DNA of 64,000 nt from an uncultured Neomegalonema sp. (GTDB lineage Bacteria; Pseudomonadota; Alphaproteobacteria; Rhodobacterales; Rhodobacteraceae): NCBI GenBank assembly GCA_937990185.1, contig CALKBI010000024.1:96956-160955 (forward strand), given 5' to 3'. Position numbers and translations under genes: made by a program. Positions within the stretch are counted from its first letter, which is position 1; each line of letters starts with the position of its first letter. Positions 1 to 8,866 of the stretch are shown here, in pieces. The notes under the pieces are model-generated. The model was given only the letters and a program-made list of their open reading frames with translations, made no database searches and was not told the DNA's origin.

Positions 1-1
1 C

Positions 2-172
2 GCGATCTATGTCTATTTTAAAAGCGCGCCTCTCCGTAAAGAGATGGCGAAACAGCAGGCTGAATTCGCGCGGGCACAGGCAAAAAATCCCGGCGGTAAC
101 GGAACAATTGACGCCGAGTATGTCGTCATCGACGAACAAGTTTTGGATGATAAACCTAGGGACAAACCTTGA
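2..172 (+). CDS. 3' end of an unidentified gene (partial)
   Basis: The window opens inside a plus-strand reading frame; only the last 56 codons and the TGA at 170-172 are present. The visible tail starts with a short hydrophobic/aromatic stretch (AIYVYF), continues as a charged helix rich in K, Q, E and A, and ends with an acidic segment containing IDAEYVVIDE. This looks like a cytoplasmic tail after a membrane helix. Acidic 'EY.VIDE' tails occur in FxsA-type small membrane proteins, but too little is visible to name a family. The convergent YbjN-like gene ends 11 bases downstream. Confidence 0.5.
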   Translation, partial: AIYVYFKSAPLRKEMAKQQAEFARAQAKNPGGNGTIDAEYVVIDEQVLDDKPRDKP

Positions 173-183
173 TGGCCTGACGG

Positions 184-594
184 TCAGTGCATCTTATCTT
201 TGCGGGCTTGCGAGGTCGGAAAAGACAAGTTCGAACTGCTGTAAGAACTGCCATAAGTCAGGACACCATTATAAACTTGTTCCAGTGCGTCATGCGCTTG
301 CGCCTCATTCAGCTCTGCGAGGGGGTGCATAAAGGCGGACCACAGCACACCGTCAGAAATCGCATATTTAATATCGAGCGCTGTATGAAAGTTCGCTTCA
401 AGGCATCGGGTCAACTCGTCGGCATTCATGCCGTCGATCTCACGGATTGGTGCGATAAAGCGCATACGGTTGTGATTTTCGTCCGTCAGACAGATGATGC
501 GGACATTTTCGAGTGTAATCTGCCAATGCCCGGATTCGCCTTGAACCGTCGCATCTAGGTTCTGGAATAATCGACTTAAGGTCTCGTTTTTCAT
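184..594 (-). CDS. YbjN / type III secretion chaperone-like protein
   Basis: A 136-residue protein with the make-up of the YbjN/CesT-like fold: an N-terminal helix (TLSRLFQNLDATVQ), a beta strand WQITLENVRIICLTDE, then a strand-rich segment RMRFIAPIREIDG, and a helix (ADELTRCLEANFH) followed by two strands. Proteins of this family are small, cytoplasmic and of uncertain role; in proteobacteria they are annotated as YbjN-domain or putative sensory-transduction regulators. The C-terminus is a Ser-rich tail (YGSSYSSSN). The gene stands alone, tail-to-tail with the partial gene at the window edge, and is separated from cysS by a gene-free stretch. The fold assignment is by pattern recognition only; no catalytic residues are apparent. 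Confidence 0.6.
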   Translation of the reverse strand: MKNETLSRLFQNLDATVQGESGHWQITLENVRIICLTDENHNRMRFIAPIREIDGMNADELTRCLEANFHTALDIKYAISDGVLWSAFMHPLAELNEAQAHDALEQVYNGVLTYGSSYSSSNLSFPTSQARKDKMH

Positions 595-932
595 GCTACC
601 TCACGTTTAAGCCAATCATTGTAATCGCTGACGTTGTAAAGCCTATCACGGCTCTGTCATTTGCAAAGTAATTCCTCGAATATCATTTTTGACCTTGAAT
701 TTTTTTTAATTACAAAGGATTGGCAGCTTTTTCCAAAGCTGTGGTATCCCCAAAATTTATTCGATAATTTCGATACGGCATGCTTGACCACAAAGACACG
801 GATCAGCGATAAGTGAGCATGATTGAGAAAACATTCACCCATATTTGCATTATTCACTGACATATCGTCACGTGGGTTCGTTTTCATTTGTTTATCTGAA
901 TGCTAAAGCTTTCCCGCAGGGAAGGACGTCGC
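595..932. other. gene-free stretch upstream of cysS
   Basis: A 338-base AT-rich interval between the divergent YbjN-like gene and cysS. It must hold both promoters. One compact inverted repeat is visible, CAGCTTT/AAAGCTG at 724-730 and 735-741 with a 4-base loop, without a T tract. A 76-codon minus-strand frame crosses the interval but lacks a ribosome binding site and has no recognisable protein character. I see no RNA gene here. Confidence 0.5.
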
Positions 933-2336
933 ATGACCATTCGCCTCTATAATACGAAGACTCGCCGCAAGGACGAGCTTGATCCGATTAACCCGGATAA
1001 TGTGCGGATGTATGTCTGTGGGCCGACGGTTTACAGCCGTGCACATATCGGCAATGCGCGTCCTGTAGTCGTGTTTGATCTGCTGTATCGCTTGCTGCGT
1101 CACGATTACGGTGAGCAAGCGGTTACATATGTCCGCAATTTCACGGATGTAGACGACAAGATCAACGCGAAGGCGCTGGAGACGAAGCAATCCGGTGAAA
1201 CCTTGGTCGACGCTGCCAAGCGCATTACTGACGAAACGATTGGATGGTATCACGAGGATATGGATGCGCTCGGCGCGTTGCGTCCGACTCATGAACCTCG
1301 AGCCACTGAATATATCGCGCAGATGATTGCGATGGGCGAAGATCTGATTTCTCGCGGCAATGCGTATGTTGCCGAAGGACATGTCTTGTTCGAGGCGCGA
1401 ACCGATCCTGATTACGGTTCGCTCTCGCGGCGTCCTTTGGATGAAATGCGCGCCGGAGCAAGAGTCGAGGTCGCTCCATATAAACGTGATCCGATGGACT
1501 CTGTGATCTGGAAACCCTCGACCGATGATCAACCGGGTTGGGACAGCCCGTGGGGCAGGGGGCGTCCGGGCTGGCATATTGAATGTTCAGCGATGGCCGG
1601 TGATCTGCTTGGCCCGCATTTTGACATTCATGGTGGCGGCATTGATTTACAATTTCCGCACCATGAGAACGAATTGGCGCAATCGCGCTGTGCCGGGCAT
1701 CAGTTTGCCGATATCTGGATGCATAACGGCTATCTTCAGGTCGAAGGCGAGAAGATGTCGAAATCGGCAGGCAATTTCTTCACGGTCGAAGATTTGCGTA
1801 AGCAAGGCGTTCCCGGCGAGGTGATGCGTTTGGCGATGCTGATGACGCATTACCGCTCGCCGATTGACTGGACTGAAAAGGCATTGGACGAAGCTGAGAA
1901 ATCGCTGCGTAAATGGCGCGGCTTGGTCAATGATGTTGAAAAGCCGCTTCCACCTCATGCGGGTGTGCTGTCTTGCCTGCGCGATGATCTGAATGTGCCT
2001 CAAGCGCTGACTTGGCTCCATATGATGTCTAATCCCCCTTCAGGAAACGAACGAGACAGCTATCGTTTGCTCAAAGGCGGCGCGATGTTGCTTGGTTTGC
2101 TCGATGATGACTTGGCCGGTTGGGAAGTCTTGCCGGAAGCGGATGGCGATACCTCGGCGCGCATTGATGGCTTGCTCGCGGATCGTGCAGCAGCCAAAAG
2201 CGAGAAAGATTTTGCCAAGGCAGACGGCATTCGCGCCGCCCTTGTTGCCGCAGGCGTTGAAGTCAAAGACATACCCGGCGGTGCGGAATGGTCCCTGACC
2301 CCTTCATTTGACGCTGCAAAACTGAGCGGGGTTTAG
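933..2336 (+). CDS. cysS: cysteinyl-tRNA synthetase
   Basis: Class I aminoacyl-tRNA synthetase that charges tRNA-Cys with cysteine in the cytoplasm; 467 residues, the normal length. The HIGH-type signature is HIGN at residues 38-41, and KMSKS is at 274-278 in [12 protein letters not shown]. The zinc site of the family is represented by Cys29 in YVCGPTVY, Cys in GWHIECSAM and the FPHHENE segment. I chose the ATG at 933 because AAGGA precedes it at good spacing and the protein then begins MTIRLYNT as in the family; an upstream in-frame ATG at 900 would add 11 non-conserved residues. The short ORF and cimA follow with overlaps, so the three probably form one transcript. Confidence 0.97.
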   Translation: MTIRLYNTKTRRKDELDPINPDNVRMYVCGPTVYSRAHIGNARPVVVFDLLYRLLRHDYGEQAVTYVRNFTDVDDKINAKALETKQSGETLVDAAKRITDETIGWYHEDMDALGALRPTHEPRATEYIAQMIAMGEDLISRGNAYVAEGHVLFEARTDPDYGSLSRRPLDEMRAGARVEVAPYKRDPMDSVIWKPSTDDQPGWDSPWGRGRPGWHIECSAMAGDLLGPHFDIHGGGIDLQFPHHENELAQSRCAGHQFADIWMHNGYLQVEGEKMSKSAGNFFTVEDLRKQGVPGEVMRLAMLMTHYRSPIDWTEKALDEAEKSLRKWRGLVNDVEKPLPPHAGVLSCLRDDLNVPQALTWLHMMSNPPSGNERDSYRLLKGGAMLLGLLDDDLAGWEVLPEADGDTSARIDGLLADRAAAKSEKDFAKADGIRAALVAAGVEVKDIPGGAEWSLTPSFDAAKLSGV

Positions 2337-2337
2337 A

Positions 2338-2619
2338 GTGCGCGATCCGGGCTTCATAACCACTGCTCAAGCCGACCGTGCTCGTGCCGCTGTCGAGGAA
2401 CGTCTCGTCGAGCGTCTCAAGCGTGCGATTGATGATTACATCTCCGACAACGGTTATCGCCCGCGCACACCCATTGCGAATTACTGTAAACAAATTGGCC
2501 TTGGCATCCGAATTACTCCGGGTGCAGGGGCGGAATACGACACCCCTGACACCCGCACACTCGCCCATAAAATAGACCAGACGTCGATGCCTTCAGTGCT
2601 CCGTCGATATTACGAGTGA
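2338..2619 (+). CDS. small hypothetical protein between cysS and cimA
   Basis: A 93-residue frame that fills the space between cysS and cimA exactly: the GTG start lies one base after the cysS stop, and the TGA overlaps the cimA GTG in a GTGA junction. The protein is charged: an N-terminal helix with AAVEERLVERLKRAIDDYI, then a basic middle part (RPRTPIANYCKQIG) and a C-terminal RRYYE. I recognise no family. Tight packing and overlap with cimA argue for a real gene, but the frame could also be chance coding in a short spacer. Finding the same ORF between cysS and cimA in relatives would settle it. Confidence 0.5.
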   Translation: MRDPGFITTAQADRARAAVEERLVERLKRAIDDYISDNGYRPRTPIANYCKQIGLGIRITPGAGAEYDTPDTRTLAHKIDQTSMPSVLRRYYE

Positions 2620-4265
2620 ATGCCATGACTAAAGAACGCCTCTACCTTTTCGACACGACCCTGCGCGACGGCCAGCAAACTCAAGGCGTCGATTTCTCCG
2701 CTGAAGACAAGCGCCGCATTGCCATTGCGCTTGATGACCTCGGTATAGATTATATCGAGGGAGGGTGGCCGGGTGCGAATCCTGTCGACACGGAGTTTTT
2801 TGCCAATCCGCCAAAACCCAAACGCGCCAAATTTCTCGCCTTTGGCATGACCAAGCGGGCAGGGCGCTCTGCTGAAAATGACGACGTGCTGGCGGGTGTA
2901 TTAAATGCCGGTACGGATACCGTTTGCCTCGTTGGTAAAACCCATGTTTTTCATGTCAAAACGGCGCTCGGCATCACCAATGACGAGAACCTCGAGAACA
3001 TCCGCGCCTCTATCGCTCATTGTGTGTGTCAAAACCGCGAAACGATGCTGGATGCCGAGCATTTCTTCGACGGGTATAAAGCGGACCCAGAGTATGCGCT
3101 TTCTTGTGTAGAGTCGGCGCTGTCTGCGGGCGCGCGGTGGGTGGTGCTCTGCGATACCAATGGCGGGACGCTGCCCGGTGACATCGCCAATATCACGCGG
3201 GTTGTTTGTGACCGCTTTGGCGGCGATAAAATCGGCATCCACACCCATGATGATACCGGCAATGCTGTGGCCAATACCCTCGCGGCGGTGGCGGCTGGTG
3301 CTAGGCAAGTTCAAGGAACCCTCAATGGCCTTGGCGAGCGGTGCGGCAACGCCAATCTCGTTACGATCATCCCGACACTGCTGCTCAAGGCGCCGTTCGC
3401 TGAGATGTTAGAGACGGGTATCACCGCTGATGGTCTAACCCGCCTGCCGCGCTTGTCGCATTTGTTGGATGAAATCTTAAACCGCCAACCCAATCCACAC
3501 GCGCCTTATATCGGCACTGCTGCTTTCGCCCATAAAGCGGGACTTCATGCCTCCGCGATTGTCAAAGATCCGACGACATACGAACATGTCCCCCCTGAAA
3601 AAGTGGGCAATGAGCGTGTTATCCCGATGTCAAATCAGGCGGGTCGCTCAAATCTCTTAAAGCGCCTCGCCGAAGCCGGTATCTCGGTACAGAATGATGA
3701 CCCCCGCCTCGCGCGCCTTCTCGAGCATGTCAAAGTCATGGAAGAGAAAGGTTTCGCTTACGACAGCGCCGAAGCCAGCTTTGTTTTGCTCGCGCGCCGG
3801 TTCCTCGGTCAGATGCCAACATTCTTCGAGGTGGACCGCTATCGCGTCACTGTAGAGCGCCGCCACAACACCAAGGGCAATCTCGTCACCGCCTCTGAAG
3901 CGGTTGTAAAAGTCGCGGTTGATGGCGAGCGGTTCCTCTCTGTCTCTGAAAGTCTTGACCCTGAGGGCGGCGATCAAGGCCCGATCAACGCTTTGTCCCG
4001 TGCATTGCGTAAAGACCTCGGCAAATACCAAAGCTATATCGCCGACCTCGAATTGGAAGATTTTAAAGTCCGTATCGTCGGGCGCGGCACTGCTGCTGTG
4101 ACGCGGGTGCTGATCGTCAGCCGCGACGGGAATGGAAAACGATGGGCAACGGTTGGCGTTTCGGCCAATATTGTCGATGCATCATTTCAGGCTTTAGAAG
4201 ATGCCATTCTCTATAAACTCTTGACGGAAAGTGCCCCCACATCGGCAAAAGTTGCTGCAGAGTGA
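2616..4265 (+). CDS. cimA: (R)-citramalate synthase
   Basis: LeuA-family enzyme that condenses acetyl-CoA with pyruvate to give citramalate, the threonine-independent entry into isoleucine synthesis. The N-terminal TIM barrel carries the DRE-TIM signature LFDTTLRDGQQTQGV near residues 11-25. Metal ligands appear in GIHTHDDTGNAVANT and the NGLGERCGNANL segment is intact. The C-terminal half is the allosteric LeuA dimer domain. At 549 residues it matches CimA-type sequences rather than shorter isopropylmalate synthases, and GGWPGANPVDTEFF is typical of that group. It can start at GTG 2616 (overlapping the upstream ORF) or ATG 2625. 2-Isopropylmalate or homocitrate synthase activity is less likely. 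Confidence 0.9.
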   Translation: MNAMTKERLYLFDTTLRDGQQTQGVDFSAEDKRRIAIALDDLGIDYIEGGWPGANPVDTEFFANPPKPKRAKFLAFGMTKRAGRSAENDDVLAGVLNAGTDTVCLVGKTHVFHVKTALGITNDENLENIRASIAHCVCQNRETMLDAEHFFDGYKADPEYALSCVESALSAGARWVVLCDTNGGTLPGDIANITRVVCDRFGGDKIGIHTHDDTGNAVANTLAAVAAGARQVQGTLNGLGERCGNANLVTIIPTLLLKAPFAEMLETGITADGLTRLPRLSHLLDEILNRQPNPHAPYIGTAAFAHKAGLHASAIVKDPTTYEHVPPEKVGNERVIPMSNQAGRSNLLKRLAEAGISVQNDDPRLARLLEHVKVMEEKGFAYDSAEASFVLLARRFLGQMPTFFEVDRYRVTVERRHNTKGNLVTASEAVVKVAVDGERFLSVSESLDPEGGDQGPINALSRALRKDLGKYQSYIADLELEDFKVRIVGRGTAAVTRVLIVSRDGNGKRWATVGVSANIVDASFQALEDAILYKLLTESAPTSAKVAAE

Positions 4266-4290
4266 TTGTCGTAATCACCGGACAAATCGC

Positions 4291-5037
4291 ATGACTGAGC
4301 GTTTGTCGGCATGTGGTGAGATCGTCCGCATGGGCGATCCCGACCGCTTTCGCACGGCGTTATTCGCAAAGCCTGAAGCGCGTGAGCATCTTTTCGCGCT
4401 CTATGCGTTCAACCTCGAAATCGCAAAGATTGCGCCGATGGTTTCCGAACCGATGCTAGGCGAAATCCGTTTGCAGTGGTGGCGCGAGGCGCTTGATCAA
4501 ATCTACGGCGAGGCTCCGGTACGCAAACATGAAGTGACAACACCGCTGGCCGTCGCCATCCGTGACGCGGGTCTGCCGCGCGCTCCGTTCGATACTTTGA
4601 TTGACCAGCGCGGCAATGATCTCGACCCGACCTTCCCGCAAAATGACAGCGCGCTGCATGAATACATCGAGGCCACCGCAGGCGGATTGACCAGCCTCGC
4701 CGCCAAAGCCCTCGCCCCAGAGCTTGGACAAGATGGCCTGAACGTCGCTAAAGATGCGGGCTTCGCTATCGGCGCGGCCCGTTACCTGATGGCCATGCCG
4801 CAACTCGTTGCATTGGGAAAGAAACCCTTACCGATGGAAAGCGTCGATGCATTGGCGGAAGAGGGCAGAAAGCGCCTTGCCCGTGCGCGCGGGGGGCGTA
4901 AAGCAGTTCCAAAAGCAGCGGCCCCAGCTCTACTTGAATGCGCGAAGGCGGCACATAATCTGTCCGCCCCTACTGAGCGTTCTGCTTTGCGCCAAAGCAT
5001 TTCACTCCTGTGGCGCGGTATAATAGGCCGCTGGTAA
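4291..5037 (+). CDS. squalene/phytoene synthase-fold protein, NDUFAF6-like
   Basis: A 248-residue protein of the all-helical squalene/phytoene synthase fold, with the segments RTALFAKPEAREHLFALYAF and GEIRLQWWREAL. The first Asp-rich motif of real synthases (DD..D) is replaced by NLEIAK; a remnant of the second site reads DQRGNDLD. This pattern fits the NDUFAF6 branch, which in mitochondria assists complex I assembly, rather than a carotenoid or hopanoid enzyme. No other isoprenoid gene is nearby. ATG 4291 gives the family-like N-terminus MTERLSACGEIVR; an upstream extension would overlap cimA. Functional assignment is inference from motif loss and family resemblance. It ends just before a strong inverted repeat. 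Confidence 0.75.
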   Translation: MTERLSACGEIVRMGDPDRFRTALFAKPEAREHLFALYAFNLEIAKIAPMVSEPMLGEIRLQWWREALDQIYGEAPVRKHEVTTPLAVAIRDAGLPRAPFDTLIDQRGNDLDPTFPQNDSALHEYIEATAGGLTSLAAKALAPELGQDGLNVAKDAGFAIGAARYLMAMPQLVALGKKPLPMESVDALAEEGRKRLARARGGRKAVPKAAAPALLECAKAAHNLSAPTERSALRQSISLLWRGIIGRW

Positions 5038-5039
5038 TC

Positions 5040-5132
5040 AGAGCGAGTTGCGTTGACTATGGAACATCGAGCGTCAGATTTCGTGCGGCACTTGGTACGA
5101 ATATCTGACTCATTGAATGCGCAACACGCTCT
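5040..5132. repeat. nested imperfect inverted repeat between convergent genes
   Basis: The outer arms AGAGCGAGTTGCG (5040-5052) and CGCAACACGCTCT (5120-5132) pair with one mismatch. The inner arms GTCAGATTTCGT (5073-5084) and ACGAATATCTGAC (5097-5109) pair with one bulged base around a 12-base loop. The element fills the gap between two genes that run towards each other and its right arm overlaps the methyltransferase stop. It could be a bidirectional terminator (no clear T tract) or a small palindromic interspersed element. Confidence 0.55.
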
Positions 5133-5751
5133 AACGCTTTTTCAGCACATAGACCCACGCTTTCAGGTCTTTTGCAGGCATATGCTCGTCATATTCGCGA
5201 TGCATCAACTCCACCGATCCGCAATCTATCAGGATATGCAAACGCCCTTCATAGGTTCCGTCTTCTACGGCATGGTCATTCAGTGAGAATGCGAACAGCC
5301 CACCGGGGCGCAGCATTTCCATCACATTATCCAGCGTCTCTGCTGGTGCATGAGCGGGATTGAGTACGCCTGCAGCGTTGATTGTATCGTAACTCTCTGC
5401 GCGCTCAGGGTCCGGCTCTGTCAGGTCAGCTTGCCATAAAGCCCGATAGATATTTTTGGGCCGTGCCTCCGCGAGCATTTCTTCGGAATAATCCGTTCCG
5501 TCCAAAACTTCGAAGCCTTGCGCCTTCAGCGCCAATCCGCTCAAACCGCTGCCGCATCCAATATCGAGAACGGGCGAAGCTTTGTCTGCGCCTGATGCAA
5601 CCAATGCTTCGGCGCATCGTCCCGGCGTGACATATCCGCCTGCTGTCATAGCCGCCTCATAATCAGCGGCGAATTTAGCGTAATGTGCGGCGGTCTGTTC
5701 AAGCGACGTATAGTGGTAGATGTCTTTAAAAAAGTCTTCTGGATCGTTCAT
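5131..5751 (-). CDS. class I SAM-dependent methyltransferase
   Basis: A 206-residue methyltransferase. Motif I is VLDIGCGSGLSGLALKAQGF, followed by the acidic motif II region (EVLDGTDYSEEMLAEA), where the Asp should bind the ribose of SAM. The post-I region (YDTINAAGVLNPAHAP) and GGLFAFSLND complete the Rossmann-like core. The arrangement resembles the small methyltransferases annotated as Williams-Beuren region protein 27-like; the substrate is unknown. The ATG at 5751 is preceded by GGAGGA at 5-base spacing; a GTG one codon upstream would sit too close to it. It is convergent with the NDUFAF6-like gene and lies 82 bases downstream of era, so it may be the last gene of that operon. Confidence 0.85.
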   Translation of the reverse strand: MNDPEDFFKDIYHYTSLEQTAAHYAKFAADYEAAMTAGGYVTPGRCAEALVASGADKASPVLDIGCGSGLSGLALKAQGFEVLDGTDYSEEMLAEARPKNIYRALWQADLTEPDPERAESYDTINAAGVLNPAHAPAETLDNVMEMLRPGGLFAFSLNDHAVEDGTYEGRLHILIDCGSVELMHREYDEHMPAKDLKAWVYVLKKR

Positions 5752-5833
5752 CACGTCCTCCCGCGCGCATCTTTGCGGATAGCGGGAGCGGGATCAAGGT
5801 TCATTCCCTGCTCGTGTTCGGCAAAGCCCCAAA

Positions 5834-6748
5834 TCAACCTTCGGGAAACTCCAATCCCATTTGGGAATATCGCGCGCGGTCTTCCTGCCAGCGCTCGTCA
5901 ACTTTGACGCGCAAGAATAGATGCACTTTCCGTTCCATCATCTCAGATAATTCCGTGCGAGAGGCTTGCCCGATTTGTTTGAGCGTCTGCCCACCTTTCC
6001 CGAGAATAATCGGTCGATGGCCTTCCTTCGCGACAATAATCGCCTGATCAATCTTGACCGAGCCGTCTTTACGCTCTTCCCAAGCTTCGGTTTCAACGGT
6101 CATCTGATAGGGGAGTTCCTGATGTAGACGCAGCATAAGCTTCTCGCGCGTCACCTCGGCGGCAATCGCCCGCATTGAGGCATCCCCAAGCTGGTCTTCG
6201 GGGTAAAGCCATGGGCTTTCAGGCATTTTTTCTTCAAGCCACTGCGTCATTGGGTCCAGCCCGTTTTGACGGGTGGCGGAGATGTAGAAAACTTCTTCGA
6301 ACGAGCGTTTCTCTTGAATTTCAGCGGTCAACGCGAGCAATTCATCACGCTTAACACGGTCAATTTTGTTCACAACAAGAGCGACCGGCGTGTCCGGCCC
6401 GAGATGTTTGTCGAGATCATCGAGAATGCGTTGCACGCCTTTTGTCACCCCGCGATGCGCCTCGATTAAAAGCATCACCACATCGGCGTCAGACGCTCCA
6501 GCCCAAGCTGCGGCGACCATTGCCCTGTCCAAAGTCCGTTTGGGTGCAAAGAGGCCGGGCGTATCGACAAAAATAATCTGCGATGCGCCTTCGTTCAGAA
6601 CACCGCGTATGCGGAAGCGGGTTGTCTGAACCTTATGCGTGACGATGGAAAGTTTCGCACCAACGACTGCGTTGAGCAGAGTCGATTTTCCCGCATTCGG
6701 CTCGCCAATCAGGGCGACAAATCCGGCACGGGTAGGAGCATCAGTCAT
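5834..6748 (-). CDS. era: GTPase Era
   Basis: Essential Ras-like GTPase that binds 16S rRNA and helps mature the small ribosomal subunit. The G1 loop GEPNAGKST is at residues 15-23, switch II DTPG at 62-65 and NKID at 127-130. The C-terminal KH RNA-binding domain contains VAKEGHRPIILGKGGQTLKQ. At 304 residues the length is normal. The start ATG lies inside the last codons of the upstream hydrolase gene (8-base overlap), which indicates translational coupling. Era usually follows rnc directly; here a hydrolase gene separates them. Confidence 0.97.
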   Translation of the reverse strand: MTDAPTRAGFVALIGEPNAGKSTLLNAVVGAKLSIVTHKVQTTRFRIRGVLNEGASQIIFVDTPGLFAPKRTLDRAMVAAAWAGASDADVVMLLIEAHRGVTKGVQRILDDLDKHLGPDTPVALVVNKIDRVKRDELLALTAEIQEKRSFEEVFYISATRQNGLDPMTQWLEEKMPESPWLYPEDQLGDASMRAIAAEVTREKLMLRLHQELPYQMTVETEAWEERKDGSVKIDQAIIVAKEGHRPIILGKGGQTLKQIGQASRTELSEMMERKVHLFLRVKVDERWQEDRARYSQMGLEFPEG

Positions 6749-8186
6749 CTAAAGCCTTTCGCATGTATCGTTCGCAATCATTATAGCTTTTACCGCTTGC
6801 AAATGCCCGCACGACCTTCGGGCCGCAGTTCAGTTGCTTCGCCACTTCTTTGTCTTTGACATCTGCATCTTTTCCAAAAGCCACAGCATGGCCAAGATGG
6901 GGGAAAACAAACCGTGTCAAACCGCTAAACCGCCGGTCTAACTCTGTCGCCCATTTCAATGGTGTCAGTGTATCAACCCCGCCCGATAGAACCAGAACAG
7001 GGATATGGACAGGTCTTTTTTGCGTATCTGCTCTGATAAAGCGCTTTTCGGTACGATTGTCTTTATTCCAAACGCGAAATAACCGCGCAAAAGCCTCTTG
7101 GTCATCGACTTTGAACGGGTAGCGCGTGTCGCCCGCTTTTGGTGTTGGCAGGTTCCGTTCATCGCTATCGCTGAATGCCCCGTAGAGGAGGGCAAAGTTC
7201 TCTGAAGCGTATTTAACCCCGTTTTCCAATTCAGATTTAATCCAGACAGCCGTGCTCTTTTGCGAGGCTTCAAAAGCCTCAATCAGCAAAGGACCATAGC
7301 CCGCACCGTCAGGATATGACGCCAGCGATGCCACAAATTCCAGCATGTCTTTTGAGTCGAGCGACCATTCTTTCTTGTGCGGACCAAGGTCAATTTCCAG
7401 CGGCGCGCTGTCAAACTGCGCTGTCCAATCCAACAGGTCTTCGTATTGCGAAGTCACCGATGACGGGCATTGCTTTTCTGTGAAACAAAGTCGGTCTATG
7501 ACCGCAAGGAACCGGTCCCTTGCTTCCAAGCGTTCAAAAGAACCAATAACGCCGGGCAGGGAGACTGAATCTAAGATCGCCATATCCATCCACGGCGCTT
7601 TTTCAGTGAGGAGATGAAGGGCACTTTCCGTCCCGTATGAGATCGCAAAAACACCGGCGCGTTTGATGCCAAGCGCTTCGATCATGCGCGAGACATCCTG
7701 CGCAAGATGGGGCGCATCAAATCTCTCCAAATTGAGCGTCACTGAATCGCGGCAATCCGCGACGATTTTCGTTTCGCGCTCGGATGAATGATCTTCGTCC
7801 CAAAAATCGTCTGTAAACTCACATTTGGGTCGAGGCGCTGCACCTTTTACCCCGCGCGGATTCAGCGTGATCAATGTGCGACCCGGAAAAAGCGACAGTA
7901 TCGACGCAACATCACCGCCTTTATTCACCGGCGCATCACCGGGGCCGCCGGGTATATAAACTATCGGCGCGGTATCCGCCGTTGTGTTGGCTGGGGTAAG
8001 CACCGCAACCGTGGTCTGAAAATCTATTGATGCATCTTGCCAAGCCATGGTCGAGCATGTCGCGGCGGTATCAGAGGGTAGATCATTTTTCGAATAAGGA
8101 CATTTCGCATCGGTCAGCTTCACCGAAATATCTGCCCAAGCAGGAGTAACCAACAATGTGCAAAGGGCAATATATCGCCAAATCAC
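6741..8186 (-). CDS. exported alpha/beta-hydrolase, S33 peptidase-like
   Basis: A 481-residue secreted hydrolase. The signal peptide (MIWRYIALCTLLVTPAWA) has a clear AWA cleavage site before DISVKL. The oxyanion loop PGGPGDAP is at about 79-86, the nucleophile elbow AISYGTES has Ser183, an acid lies in LVLSGGVDTLTPL and a His in FPHLGHAVAFG. This is the layout of TAP-like S33 tripeptidyl/prolyl aminopeptidases, except that the first Gly of G-x-S-x-G is Ala. Several paired cysteines fit a periplasmic location. It starts with GTG overlapping the rnc stop (GTGA) and overlaps era downstream, so it is embedded in a core operon. The substrate is unknown. Confidence 0.85.
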   Translation of the reverse strand: MIWRYIALCTLLVTPAWADISVKLTDAKCPYSKNDLPSDTAATCSTMAWQDASIDFQTTVAVLTPANTTADTAPIVYIPGGPGDAPVNKGGDVASILSLFPGRTLITLNPRGVKGAAPRPKCEFTDDFWDEDHSSERETKIVADCRDSVTLNLERFDAPHLAQDVSRMIEALGIKRAGVFAISYGTESALHLLTEKAPWMDMAILDSVSLPGVIGSFERLEARDRFLAVIDRLCFTEKQCPSSVTSQYEDLLDWTAQFDSAPLEIDLGPHKKEWSLDSKDMLEFVASLASYPDGAGYGPLLIEAFEASQKSTAVWIKSELENGVKYASENFALLYGAFSDSDERNLPTPKAGDTRYPFKVDDQEAFARLFRVWNKDNRTEKRFIRADTQKRPVHIPVLVLSGGVDTLTPLKWATELDRRFSGLTRFVFPHLGHAVAFGKDADVKDKEVAKQLNCGPKVVRAFASGKSYNDCERYMRKALDD

Positions 8187-8866
8187 GCGTTGGTATCCAA
8201 AATTGAAAGCAGTTCTGTTGCGGCGACTTGTTGCGCCGCTCGTTTTGATGAATCAACACCTTCGGCGCGTTCCCCGGTGCTTAAGCTGACACCGACCCGA
8301 AAGCGTGGATCATGGTCCGGGCCTTCGCGATCAAGTGTCTCGTAGGTAGGCAGGGGCAGGCCACGTCCTTGCGCCCATTCTTGCAGGGCTGTCTTTGCGT
8401 CAATTGGTGCTGTGTTCTGCGCGTCCAAATAGGGACGCCAAGCGTCCAAAATTACGTCGCGTGCAGCTTGAAGCCCTCCATCGAGAAAGACGGCGGCAAC
8501 AATTGCCTCCATCGCATCCGCCAACATGCTTTGTTTGCGCCTTCCGCCACTCTGGGATTCAGAACGCGCCATCTTCATATGCGCGCCAAGGTCCAATGTT
8601 TCGGCAACCTGAGCTAATGTTTCCCTCCGCACTAAATCATTCAGGCGCGGAGCAAGCATCCCTTCGTTTTCGTTTGGATATCGGGAAACCAAAGTTTGCG
8701 CGATCACCAGCCCTAAAACCCGATCACCCAGAAACTCAAGGCGCTCGTTAGATGCAGAATCTATTATACTCGAATGGGTTAGAGCCTCGGCTAATAGCTT
8801 GCGGTCTTCGAACGTATGTCCGACAGCGCGTTCGAGCGCTCCGATATCATCGCTGCGACGGATCAA
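8183..8866 (-). CDS. rnc: ribonuclease III
   Basis: Double-strand-specific endoribonuclease that processes rRNA precursors and structured mRNAs. The family signature ERLEFLGDRVLG is at residues 41-52, with the acidic metal ligands of the active site, and ANAMEAIVAAVFLDGG-like residues follow (seen as ADAMEAIVAAVFLDGG). A C-terminal dsRNA-binding domain spans about 155-225 and ends KRAAQQVAATELL. The 227-residue length is standard. The start codon is TTG in a TTGA overlap with the lepB stop, which couples it to lepB. Confidence 0.96.
   Translation of the reverse strand: MIRRSDDIGALERAVGHTFEDRKLLAEALTHSSIIDSASNERLEFLGDRVLGLVIAQTLVSRYPNENEGMLAPRLNDLVRRETLAQVAETLDLGAHMKMARSESQSGGRRKQSMLADAMEAIVAAVFLDGGLQAARDVILDAWRPYLDAQNTAPIDAKTALQEWAQGRGLPLPTYETLDREGPDHDPRFRVGVSLSTGERAEGVDSSKRAAQQVAATELLSILDTNA

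Noticed and set aside
724..741. Hairpin CAGCTTT/AAAGCTG as terminator
   Set aside because: No T tract on either strand and no gene ends nearby in a suitable orientation.
657..887. 76-codon minus-strand frame upstream of cysS
   Set aside because: No ribosome binding site, AT-driven composition and no protein-like pattern.
903..1577. 224-codon minus-strand frame inside cysS
   Set aside because: Complement of a clear, conserved gene; Arg/Ile-rich shadow composition.
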